Assembly (NCBI GenBank): GCA_036961445.1
Contig: JBALVO010000124.1
Coordinates: 1-10,962, forward strand
Source: JBALVO01 sp036961445
GTDB lineage: Bacteria > Pseudomonadota > Gammaproteobacteria > Pseudomonadales > Halieaceae
Reading direction: 5' to 3'
Length of the DNA: 10,962 nucleotides
Positions 1-6,872 of this stretch are shown here, one piece after another. The notes below the pieces were generated by a model. It did not search any database and was not told the DNA's origin. It saw only the letters and a list, made by a program, of their open reading frames with translations. The position numbers were made by a program, and so were the translations under genes. The stretch's first letter is position 1. Every line of letters starts with the position of its first letter.

Positions 1-93
1 TTTAACTCACTTTGCGACCGGTTTCTGGTGTTACAGGATCTTTAAGCTCTACGACAGCATCGACAAATTAATTTCCACAGCGCACAATTGACA

Positions 94-1788
94 TCAAGAG
101 TTCATTTCGTAAGCGCCATTCAAGCCAGATATATGCTTTTCCCACACCCGGTTGAAGCGCTCCGGATCTTTCACCGATTTCTTGATCATTTTCATACACA
201 AGGCCATCTGTTCATCGGTGGCCCCGGTTTTTGAATAAAGCTGCAGGGCAAACTTTGAAAAGTCCCTGACCATAAAGTCGAAAATCTGGTCCATAATGTC
301 TTCTTCCACTGCCTCAATTTTCGCTTTCTCAATAAGCAGCTGGCCATATGCGACCAGAGTGAACAGCTCACCCAAATTGAGGAGAAAGTCGATATCTTCG
401 GCCTGCTCCTTACTCGGAGCCGCCGTTAGCAACAACTCCTTGAGTACTTCAATCTGTTCCTTAAAAACATTGAGGTTGGGCAGGTCCATGCTGTTGTAGG
501 CCAGGGCGCTATCGTGAAACTGAATTTTCCCTAGTCCCCTGGTGGCACCCTGGGCAAAAAGAAAATCATCATTGATCGGATCATCTTTTTTGGGGACTTC
601 CTCAAATGGCGCAGGATTAAAAAAGTAATTGGCCATGAATTTGATGATCAGGGCCATATTGACATGCACGGTGCCCTCAAGCTTTGGCAATGCCCGAATG
701 TCCCGTGCGGCCATTTCAAAGTACATATCCTTTTCAAAACCCTTGGCCGCAATAACGTCCCACAACAGGTTGATGACCTCTTCACCCTGAGTGGTAACCT
801 TCATTTTTACCATAGGATTGTAAAGCAGGTAACGCCGGTCCTCTACGGAGGCGGACCGCATATAATCGGAGGCCCGCTGGGCAAACATCCTCATGGCCAC
901 CAGTCGGGTCCAGGCGTCCACGAAGAACTGCTGGACATGGGTGAAGTCAGTGACGCTGTGATCGAACAGTTTGCGGTTGGCGGCATGCGTAATGGCTTCG
1001 TAAAAGGCATGCGAGCAAATGCCGATAGATGCCCAACCGAGATTGTATTTACCCACGTTTACCGTGTTGAGAGAGCTGTCCCAGGCATCCTGCCCGGTGC
1101 TCAGGATGTCGTCATCGGTCAGCGGGTAGTTGTGCAGGGTGTAATGGGCAACGTAATTCTGGGAGTTGACAACATTTTTGACGCATTCGTAGTTGTCGTG
1201 ATGGCTCTCGACGACAAAGAAAACAAAATCTCCGGTTTTCGAGTTCTTGCCAAAGGTTGACACCAGCGCGGCCTTATTAGCATTGCCAATATAATACTTG
1301 CTGCCATCGGCTACATATTGCCCCTCTGCGAGTGGTGTTACGGCCATTTCGGAGGAGTAAAGATCGGCACCATGGGCCTGCTCACTAAGACCGAACGCGA
1401 AAATGCCGCCATCATCCAGGAGTGCGGCGGCCCTTTCTTTAACCTTCTCGTTACCCCCCATCCAGATCGGCCCCAGACCGAGAATGGTAACCTGCCAGGT
1501 ATACCAGTACTGTAGTCCGTAAAAACCCAGGATCTCGTTAAACGCGCAGTTTCTGAAAGTGTCCCAGCGCTTGTCGCCGTCGCCGTAAGGCGCAGGGGTA
1601 AGCAGGGTCGCGAATATCTTTTCCTTCTTCACGAATTCCAGGAAATCAGCATACCAGACCCGCTCATGATCGTCGTACTTAAGCTGTTTCTTGCCCTTTT
1701 TCTCAAAAAAGGCCACGGTTTTCAGCATGATCTCTCGAGATCCGGCATCGAGGTGCTCAAAAGTTTCATTTTTCGGATGCAGTAGCAT
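94..1788 (-). CDS. Acyl-CoA dehydrogenase family protein, 564 aa
   Basis: Flavoenzyme expected to oxidise an acyl-CoA thioester to the 2-enoyl-CoA with FAD, passing electrons to ETF; cytoplasmic. Family marks seen: FGLSEQAHGAD near residue 135-145 (the FAD/substrate loop, usually LTEPxxGSD), DGSKYYIGNA about 25 residues later, and LEGT with Glu371, which aligns with the catalytic Glu of the medium-chain VYEGT motif. At 564 residues it is much longer than the usual 380-400. The extra part is a mostly helical C-terminal tail after about residue 400, as in long-chain or multi-domain members. I chose the ATG at 1788 because AGGAG (1796-1800) lies 7 nt before it. The open frame runs on upstream to 2031, but those 81 codons are IS6 transposase debris and intergenic DNA. 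It stands alone, diverging from the M13 gene across IS remnant A. Substrate not predictable; family call is sure. Confidence 0.9.
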   Translation of the reverse strand: MLLHPKNETFEHLDAGSREIMLKTVAFFEKKGKKQLKYDDHERVWYADFLEFVKKEKIFATLLTPAPYGDGDKRWDTFRNCAFNEILGFYGLQYWYTWQVTILGLGPIWMGGNEKVKERAAALLDDGGIFAFGLSEQAHGADLYSSEMAVTPLAEGQYVADGSKYYIGNANKAALVSTFGKNSKTGDFVFFVVESHHDNYECVKNVVNSQNYVAHYTLHNYPLTDDDILSTGQDAWDSSLNTVNVGKYNLGWASIGICSHAFYEAITHAANRKLFDHSVTDFTHVQQFFVDAWTRLVAMRMFAQRASDYMRSASVEDRRYLLYNPMVKMKVTTQGEEVINLLWDVIAAKGFEKDMYFEMAARDIRALPKLEGTVHVNMALIIKFMANYFFNPAPFEEVPKKDDPINDDFLFAQGATRGLGKIQFHDSALAYNSMDLPNLNVFKEQIEVLKELLLTAAPSKEQAEDIDFLLNLGELFTLVAYGQLLIEKAKIEAVEEDIMDQIFDFMVRDFSKFALQLYSKTGATDEQMALCMKMIKKSVKDPERFNRVWEKHISGLNGAYEMNS

Positions 1789-1795
1789 GGGGTGA

Positions 1796-1800
1796 CTCCT
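1796..1800 (-). promoter_or_regulatory. Ribosome binding site deciding the dehydrogenase start
   Basis: AGGAG on the minus strand, 7 nt before the ATG at 1788. It is the reason to reject the longer open frame beginning at 2031. Confidence 0.8.
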
Positions 1801-1825
1801 TGAGTGTGTGCCAGTATGCGGATAT

Positions 1826-1856
1826 ATTATATGAGCATCCCGGCAGGTTCTGACAA
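1826..1856 (-). promoter_or_regulatory. Hybrid promoter for the dehydrogenase, -35 from IS end
   Basis: On the minus strand TTGTCA (1851-1856; 5 of 6 to consensus) lies inside the left terminal repeat of IS remnant A and points outward. A perfect TATAAT (1826-1831) lies in the flanking DNA. The spacer is 19 nt, two longer than ideal. A start near 1819 would give a leader of about 30 nt carrying the AGGAG. IS6-family ends are known to supply -35 boxes; use in this case is inferred. Confidence 0.55.
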
Positions 1857-2387
1857 CTTCACTCCACCAGACTACAGGAATCTTCCACCAAGTCTCAAGC
1901 GACCGCCCTACTCCATTCACTGAACGCAATAATCCTGCGCTTCCTGCAGTGATTGAATGAGCTACACCATAGCTCCGTAGCTTGTCCGTCACGACCTTCC
2001 TGGGCTCTCCTCCCCGGAGTCTTCTAATCATCCTGAAAAAAGACTAAGAACACCATACAAGCGCAGCGAGTGCTTTGGGTACCAAAGGCGGATCGCTTCG
2101 CAACTGACGGTGTTACCGTGCTTAGCCAAAAGATCTTCTATGAATGGTCCGGCACACCGGCGATGACTTAGATTGATGCGATACCGCAATGGCGAGAGCA
2201 GCGGGATTCTCTAATGAGCGCCGGGGGCGTAGGTTCAAGTTAACTCAAGGTCATGGGCTGGTGCGACACAAATTGATCTCCAGTACCAGAAAACACTTCA
2301 ATCGGACCCACTTTGAGCCAATTTTCTCGGACTTACTCGCTCTAAACACCCACTTTTCCAGCAAAAATAAGTTAACTTGTCAGTACG
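1846..2387 (-). mobile_element. IS6-like element remnant A (internally deleted)
   Basis: About 542 bp between a left end GGTTCTGACAACTTCAC (1846-1862) and a right end that reads inward CGTACTGACAAGTTAAC (2371-2387). Full IS6 members are near 800 bp. It holds broken transposase sequence on the minus strand (1895-2236). The left 60 bp, after the transposase stop, match the same part of remnant C base for base at most positions. No 8-bp target duplication remains: flanks tcccggca and gcaattag differ. The stretch 2258-2370 shows nothing recognisable. A second end-like motif around AGTTAACT at 2238-2257 may be the original right end. Confidence 0.75.
1895..2236 (-). pseudogene. IS6-family transposase remnant in copy A
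   Basis: Three pieces of an IS6 DDE transposase can be read on the minus strand. Near 2186-2090 there is YRINLSHR, then EDLLAKHGNTVSCEAIRLWY, matching YRFNLSHR and LLAEHAISVSREATRLW in copy B but with about seven extra codons between. Near 2031-1957 there is GGEPRKVVTDKLRSYGVAH, containing the second catalytic Asp. At 1950-1895, in another frame, there is the C-terminus IIAFSEWSRAVA and a TGA stop. The first catalytic Asp region and the Glu region are deleted. The frame change at the last junction opens the reading frame that runs on into the dehydrogenase. Confidence 0.8.
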
Positions 2388-2408
2388 GCAATTAGCTAAC
2401 CGGTCACG

Positions 2409-2414
2409 TATAAT
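2409..2414 (+). promoter_or_regulatory. Likely -10 box of the M13 peptidase gene
   Basis: A perfect TATAAT 27 bp before the ATG at 2442; transcription would start near 2421. No good -35 is found at 16-18 nt. The outward TTGTCA of remnant A (2377-2382) is 26 nt away, too far for a standard sigma70 promoter. No strong ribosome site is seen before the ATG, only GGA at about -10. Confidence 0.45.
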
Positions 2415-2441
2415 CGCCGTTTTTAAGACTGGATACATACC

Positions 2442-4532
2442 ATGCGCGCGACTCTCATTCTGGCTCTGTCCGCCAGCCTGATCAGCACCGCCTGTTCTGA
2501 CGGCGGCAGCTCCAAAACACCAGCAACAGCGACCCCCACACCCGACACGGCTACTGAATCCGTCAAAGCCAGTATCGGCGACTGGGGTGTCGACCTGAGT
2601 GCCCGCGACCTCTCGGTAAAGCCCGGCGATGACTTCTTTCGCTTTGTGAACGGCACCTGGCTTTCGACTACCGAGATTCCAACCGATCGCACCAGCACAG
2701 GCGTATCGCTCGCGATTCATGAGCGCGCGCAGGAGCGCGTAAGAGCCATCATAGAAGAACTGGGTGCACGCAGTGGTGAACCGGGAAGCAACGAGCAGAA
2801 GGTCGGCGACTACTACGCCAGCTGGATGGCAACAGACCGCCTCGACGAACTGGGAATAAGCCCCTTGCAACCCGATCTCGATCGCATCGCACACATCGAC
2901 AACAATGCTGCACTGGCCGGTGAGTTTGGCCAACTACACTATATCTCGGGCGTCAGCCCAATCATGCAGGGACTGGGCTTCGACCCGAAGAACCCTGACA
3001 GCTACAATATCAACATAGGTCTTGGAGGGCTTGGCCTACCGGAACGTGACTACTATCTGGATGAAACTGAGCGCTTCGTAAAAATTCGCGAGCAATACCT
3101 TGCGCATATTGCAAGGATGCTGACTTTTGCGGGGATCGAAAAGACTGCCGAAAAGGCAGCCGACATACTGGCGCTCGAGACACGTATTGCAGGCTACCAA
3201 TGGCAGCGCGCAGATCGTCGCGACCGGGATAAAACCTATAACCCCATGACCGTTGCAGACCTGAAAACCTCTCATGCGGACTTCGATTGGCAGGCCTATT
3301 TAGACGCAGGCAATATGTCCACGCTGACTGAGGTTAATGTCAACCATCCCGATACATTGGCGCCATTGATCGAGCTGATCAACACCGAGGATCTGAATAC
3401 CTGGAAAGTCTACCTGAGCTACCATCTGATCAGTAATAACGCGAGTGTACTGTCGCAGGAGATCGATAGAGCCAATTTCGATTTCTGGGGCAAAGTAATC
3501 AATGGCAGCGAGCAGCAGTTGGATCGCTGGAAGCGCGGCGTGTCGCGTGTGGCCAGTAAAACAGGACTGGGGGAAGCACTGGGGCAAATCTACGTTGAGC
3601 GACACTTTCCTGAAAGTTCCAAGGCAAAAATGACAGTACTCGTTGAAAACCTGCGCAAGGCCTATGGCGAGCGAATCGAAGCCCTGGACTGGATGTCGGA
3701 TGAAACCAAGCAAGAGGCGCTCGCCAAGCTCGCCGCTTTCAATGCCAAAATAGGCTACCCGGACAAGTGGATGGACCTGGCTGATATTTCAATCAACAAG
3801 GACGATTTGTTTGACAATACGCGGAATGTTCGCAAGTTTTTCGAGGACTATGACGCCAACCGACTTGGCAATAAAACGGACCGCGAGGAATGGTTCATGA
3901 TGCCGCAGACCGTGAACGCCTATTACCTGCCAAGCTTCAATGAAATCGTATTTCCCGCTGCCATTCTGGAGCCGCCCTACTTCGATGCCAACGCAGACGA
4001 CGCCGTAAACTACGGCGCGATAGGTTCGATTATCGGGCACGAAATGGGCCATGGATTCGACGATCAGGGTTCAAAGTCCGATGCCAATGGCGTGAAACGC
4101 GATTGGTGGACTGAAGACGACAGGGCTGCATTTCAGGCTCGAATCGGGAGGCTCGGAGAGCAGTTCGACCAGTATGAAGCTGTACCAGGCTACTATGTCG
4201 ATGGCGCTTTTACCATGGGGGAGAACATCGGCGATCTGGGCGGCGTAGAAGTGGCGTTGCGGGCGTATGAAATCTCTCTGGAAGGAGGCGTTGCGCCAGC
4301 GCTCGATGGCTATTCCGGGGTACAACGCTTCTTCCTGTCTTATGGTCAGTCGTGGCGCACCATGAGGCGAGAAGAAGCCGAGTTGAATCTACTGAAATCA
4401 GATCAGCACTCGCCCGCCGAGTTTCGAGTGAACGGTATCGTCAGGAATATGGATAGCTGGTATGAAGTATTCGGTGTTGAAACCGACGATGCACTGTATC
4501 TGACACCTCAAGAACGCGTATCGATCTGGTAG
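2442..4532 (+). CDS. M13 (neprilysin/PepO-type) zinc metallopeptidase lipoprotein, 696 aa
   Basis: Zinc endopeptidase that cleaves peptides, expected in the periplasm anchored to the outer membrane. The N-terminus is a short lipoprotein signal with the candidate lipidated Cys at 18 (STAC; an imperfect lipobox) followed by Ser at +2, which fits outer-membrane sorting. PGDDF (61-65) and FVNGTW open the M13 N-terminal domain, which runs to about 435. The catalytic domain has NAYY (492-495) in the substrate strand, HEMGH (533-537) with zinc ligands His533 and His537 and catalytic Glu534, and ENIGD (594-598) giving the third ligand Glu594. DQHSPAEFRVNG follows, with His656 and Arg662 matching the transition-state and substrate-binding residues of neprilysin. 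The chain ends in the typical Trp. Length and all key residues are normal, so it looks functional. It is flanked by IS remnants A and B, with no operon partner. Confidence 0.95.
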   Translation: MRATLILALSASLISTACSDGGSSKTPATATPTPDTATESVKASIGDWGVDLSARDLSVKPGDDFFRFVNGTWLSTTEIPTDRTSTGVSLAIHERAQERVRAIIEELGARSGEPGSNEQKVGDYYASWMATDRLDELGISPLQPDLDRIAHIDNNAALAGEFGQLHYISGVSPIMQGLGFDPKNPDSYNINIGLGGLGLPERDYYLDETERFVKIREQYLAHIARMLTFAGIEKTAEKAADILALETRIAGYQWQRADRRDRDKTYNPMTVADLKTSHADFDWQAYLDAGNMSTLTEVNVNHPDTLAPLIELINTEDLNTWKVYLSYHLISNNASVLSQEIDRANFDFWGKVINGSEQQLDRWKRGVSRVASKTGLGEALGQIYVERHFPESSKAKMTVLVENLRKAYGERIEALDWMSDETKQEALAKLAAFNAKIGYPDKWMDLADISINKDDLFDNTRNVRKFFEDYDANRLGNKTDREEWFMMPQTVNAYYLPSFNEIVFPAAILEPPYFDANADDAVNYGAIGSIIGHEMGHGFDDQGSKSDANGVKRDWWTEDDRAAFQARIGRLGEQFDQYEAVPGYYVDGAFTMGENIGDLGGVEVALRAYEISLEGGVAPALDGYSGVQRFFLSYGQSWRTMRREEAELNLLKSDQHSPAEFRVNGIVRNMDSWYEVFGVETDDALYLTPQERVSIW

Positions 4533-4570
4533 CGAGAATACAACGCGCTATTGGTTCAATATCTCGATAG

Positions 4571-5151
4571 GGTTTTGGCAAATTAACTCGGGCAGATCAT
4601 AAAAACCTTCCACTCGGGTAACAGTTTACGATGCGCTACGCCATAGCTTCGCAGCTAATCGGTCACGATCTTTCTGTGTTCACTGCCATGACTTCGCAAT
4701 AGCCGCTTGAAGAATCGCTTCGCAGCAGCCCCATCTCGCCTAGCCTGTAAATACACATCAACAACCTCGCCATACCCACCAAAAGTAGGCGCTTTTAGGC
4801 GAAGCACTTCGTGGGACAGGCTCTCCTGGCCTACAGCTCTCCACAAATAATGCCGCTTACCGTTGATCTTGCCGAAGACTTCGTCGATGTAAAAGGTATC
4901 GCCGAAGCCCTGGTGCTTTCGCTTCAAGCGGCGGGTACAAATGGCTCCGAACTTCATGCACCATAGGCGAGTCGCTTCTCTGGATACGGAGATGGCATGT
5001 TCCGCCAGTAGACCTTCGATATCTCGGTGGCTCAGATTGAAACGATAGCAGAGCCAGACTGCGCAGGAGATTATGTCGGCGAGAATCGATGACGCTTGTA
5101 TGTATTCATCCACCGATTCTACCAATATCGGCCAGTTAACTTGGCAATACC
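4571..5151 (-). mobile_element. IS6-like element remnant B, 581 bp
   Basis: Left end GGTTTTGGCAAATTAACTC (from 4571) and right end reading inward GGTATTGCCAAGTTAACTGG (5151-5132) are imperfect inverted repeats. They enclose the best-preserved transposase of the window. The element is about 200 bp short of a full IS6 because the 3' third of the transposase is missing. The DNA after the deletion (GATCTGC then the end) matches the same place in copy D. Flanking octamers ctcgatag and acccggag do not match, so no target duplication is left. Confidence 0.85.
4583..5109 (-). pseudogene. IS6-family transposase pseudogene in copy B
   Basis: Clear IS6 DDE transposase with three lesions. The proper start is ATG at 5109 (MNTYKRHRF, as in copies C and E), but one base is missing near 5073-5080. 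The frame shifts and meets TAA, while the true frame continues as DIISCAVWLCYRFNLSHRDIEGLLAEH. The first catalytic Asp is in FYIDEVFGKINGK. The second is in RKIVTD, where the next codon is TAG (4655-4657) in place of the AAG kept in copy A; LRSYGVAHRK continues after it. The C-terminal third with the catalytic Glu is deleted and the frame ends at TAA 4583-4585. An open frame 4655-5125 exists but is not a working protein. Confidence 0.9.
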
Positions 5152-5169
5152 ACCCGGAGCCTTTATTCT
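5141..5169 (+). promoter_or_regulatory. Hybrid promoter for the SDR-like gene, -35 from IS end
   Basis: TTGGCA (5141-5146) lies in the right terminal repeat of remnant B and faces outward. TATTCT (5164-5169; 4 of 6) is in flanking DNA at exactly 17 nt. The start point would be about 5174-5178, on top of the ATG at 5178, so the transcript could be leaderless, which fits the lack of a Shine-Dalgarno sequence. Function is inferred. Confidence 0.45.
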
Positions 5170-5177
5170 CTTAAAAT

Positions 5178-6032
5178 ATGAAGCTACCTCGCTTACGTAC
5201 GATCATTATAATTCCTTTGGTATTATTCATCGCGTTCTACCTGTTGGGTGTAGTCGCCAACCTGCCAGACGACCGTAAGGTGCAGCCATTGTCGAGCTCC
5301 CCGCCTGGCAGCGCCGATGAGATCGCTATCTTTGGCGCCAGTGGAACCGCAGGTGACGGCATCCTCAAGGCTGCGCTTGCAGACCCGGACGTTCGCACTA
5401 TTCATGTCATTACCCGTCGTGCGACGCCTCGTATGGAGGCCGGTATAGCCAGTGGCAAGGTCATCATGACCAAACACCTGGACTATCTGGATTACTCGGC
5501 TGTGCAAGACCTGTTGCGAAATGTGCAAGCCGTGTATTGGGCCCTGGGTACCAGCTCACGAAATGTGGATAATGAAACCTACAGTGTTATCCATGTCGAT
5601 TTCCCCACACAGTTTGTGCAAGCGTGGCTGCAGGTCAGTGGCAAACCCGATATCAGCTTTCATTTCATCAGTTCCAGTGACATCTCTGAGGATTCATCCA
5701 TGCACTGGGCACAAGAAAAGATCCGCGCCGAAAAAGAATTATTTGCCTTGGCCGAAAGCATAAATCTAAGTGTAATTGCCTACCGCCCCGACTACATCGG
5801 GCCAACGGAAGAACAGGCTCACCTGGGTCAGACATTGTTGTACTGGTTCTTCGCGCCGGTTGGTGCTGCCGTACGCGCACAGCAAATTGGTGAGGCTATG
5901 TTGGAGGTCACTGTACGAGGCGATGAATTCAAAAACGGTGACAAACTCGGTACAGCATCCATTTTGCGCTATAGCGATACCTACCGGAATCGCAAGTCAT
6001 TGGTTGCTGCCTTAACCGAGAGTTCAGACTAA
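5178..6032 (+). CDS. Membrane-anchored NAD(P)-binding Rossmann (atypical SDR) protein, 284 aa
   Basis: Predicted oxidoreductase or cofactor-binding protein of the atypical/extended SDR group (NmrA/TIP30-like). Residues 8-28 form one hydrophobic helix after a basic start (KLPRLR), so the protein is probably held in the inner membrane; the following linker is Ser/Pro-rich. The Rossmann motif GASGTAG is at 53-59. The second strand ends in TRR, favouring NADP. SSSDIS, then HWAQEK, occupy the usual active-site strand and helix, but the Tyr of YxxxK is Trp177, with Lys181 kept. Catalysis by the standard SDR mechanism is therefore doubtful. A signal-like anchor followed by a Rossmann fold is unusual because the cofactor is cytoplasmic; an N-in/C-out topology is not established. 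There is no clear ribosome site, and the gene starts 26 bp after IS remnant B. Substrate unknown. Confidence 0.8.
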   Translation: MKLPRLRTIIIIPLVLFIAFYLLGVVANLPDDRKVQPLSSSPPGSADEIAIFGASGTAGDGILKAALADPDVRTIHVITRRATPRMEAGIASGKVIMTKHLDYLDYSAVQDLLRNVQAVYWALGTSSRNVDNETYSVIHVDFPTQFVQAWLQVSGKPDISFHFISSSDISEDSSMHWAQEKIRAEKELFALAESINLSVIAYRPDYIGPTEEQAHLGQTLLYWFFAPVGAAVRAQQIGEAMLEVTVRGDEFKNGDKLGTASILRYSDTYRNRKSLVAALTESSD

Positions 6033-6498
6033 TCCAGATAAGCCCAAAAATGGAGAAAAATCTTGAGACGAATCGAGCTCTATATCTGCCAGTGAATTTT
6101 TTATGGGGTTCTATAAAGGCCTGACCAACCACTACCCAGAAACAGTAAATCAACCCGTTGTACCTGTCGTACCCGACACCCCACTAATCCAGTTTCGGAA
6201 GAACCTCGAAGTTCAGTTTCAAAAATACCTTACCTGTCTCCAACTTACTGCAAACCGTTTCGGTATTATCCCCAAACAGTCTCAGCATAAGCTCCGTCTC
6301 AGCCACCCTGCCCTATCTCATCAGAATATCCCGCTACCTTTCTTCAGCTTGCTGCCCAAAGAGATTTGAGAGCATCCGCCTCATAATCGGGTGGTGTGTA
6401 GGTAAACTCGTGATGCCTCAGAAATTCATAGTAGAATTGTAGCGTTATGGAAGGCACACCTTGCGCCTATAGAGCAAAACACATAAGCCAGAGTCGTT
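6033..6498. other. Non-coding or decayed stretch with no confident gene
   Basis: No convincing gene. The plus frame 6103-6369 (88 codons) has a composition unlike the neighbouring proteins, no ribosome site and no family resemblance, so I do not call it. On the minus strand, 6344-6466 is open for 40 codons and reads like a protein end (FYYEFLRHH, TYTPPDYEADALKSLW), so this may be old gene debris. No terminator was found after the SDR-like gene. Confidence 0.4.
6344..6466 (-). pseudogene. Possible C-terminal fragment of an unknown gene
   Basis: A 40-codon open stretch without a start codon, bounded upstream by TAG (6467-6469) and ending at TGA. Its composition is protein-like: ITLQFYYEFLRHHEF, then TYTPPDYEADALKSLWAAS. 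The same frame upstream of the TAG reads YTQRLWLMCFAL. This could be the decayed end of a gene displaced by the IS. No family recognised; chance is possible at this length. Confidence 0.25.
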
Positions 6499-6713
6499 GG
6501 GTGTAACTTGAACTGAATGCTGGCTGGGGATTACCACTCTTTGAGAATTTATCAGTGCGTATGCATAGCCCTGCTCGAAATACCGGTGTGGCTAGATTCA
6601 CTTCGAGGTCACGGCCAAAAACTGGTACTGATGGTTTCGGGTGGGAAACAGTGGCGTTTGTATGTATGCATTTGCCGATTCTATCAATTTCTGGCAGTTA
6701 ACTTGGCGACACC
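6499..6713 (-). mobile_element. IS6-like element remnant E (right end)
   Basis: The right end is clear: reading inward from 6713 on the minus strand, GGTGTCGCCAAGTTAACTG is followed, as in copy B, by a run with GATAGAATCGG and then the transposase start. The left boundary is weak: GGGTGTAACTTGAACT at 6499 may be a worn left end, giving a 215-bp miniature. The middle shows only faint likeness to the transposase 3' end. The element lies 160 bp before the DUF1329 gene. Confidence 0.65.
6609..6671 (-). pseudogene. 5' fragment of IS6 transposase in copy E
   Basis: From ATG 6671 the minus strand reads MHTYKRHCFPPETIS, the same start as copies B (MNTYKRHRF) and C (MNLYKRYQFPSEVIS). It then departs from the family and stops at TGA after 20 codons. 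The catalytic core is absent. Confidence 0.75.
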
Positions 6714-6731
6714 CTTAATACTTATTATACT
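6703..6731 (+). promoter_or_regulatory. Hybrid promoter upstream of the DUF1329 gene, -35 from IS end
   Basis: TTGGCG (6703-6708) in the right terminal repeat of remnant E faces outward. TATACT (6726-6731; 4 of 6) follows at 17 nt in flanking DNA. Start would be near 6738, giving a leader of about 135 nt. A second -10-like hexamer, TATAGT (6798-6803), lies closer to the gene but lacks a partner -35. Function is inferred. Confidence 0.45.
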
Positions 6732-6857
6732 TATGATTCTTCCTTTCCGGGTATGTCCAACAGGTTTCCGAGTATAAGTGTTTGTCTACAAGCTGGGTAT
6801 AGTCACATCGAGCATAGCTGTAACAATGTTAGTCGGAAACCTGAAAATCGTCTCAGC

Positions 6858-6865
6858 AAAGGTGA
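6858..6865 (+). promoter_or_regulatory. Ribosome binding site deciding the DUF1329 gene start
   Basis: AAAGGTGA 7 nt before the ATG at 6873. It supports this start over the in-frame ATG at 6753, which would put about 40 unrelated residues before a complete signal peptide. Confidence 0.75.
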
Positions 6866-6872
6866 CAAAATC

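Noticed and set aside
2377..2414. IS-end -35 (TTGTCA) with the TATAAT of the M13 gene as a fourth hybrid promoter
   Set aside because: The spacer is 26 nt, outside the working range of a standard promoter.
4563..5159. 8-bp target duplication around copy B
   Set aside because: The flanks ctcgatag and acccggag match at only 3 of 8 positions.
6103..6369. Plus-strand open frame of 88 codons
   Set aside because: No ribosome site, no family resemblance and a composition unlike the neighbouring proteins; more likely non-coding.
6753..6872. Upstream extension of the DUF1329 frame to an earlier ATG
   Set aside because: It would place about 40 unrelated residues before a complete signal peptide, and the ATG at 6873 has its own good ribosome site.
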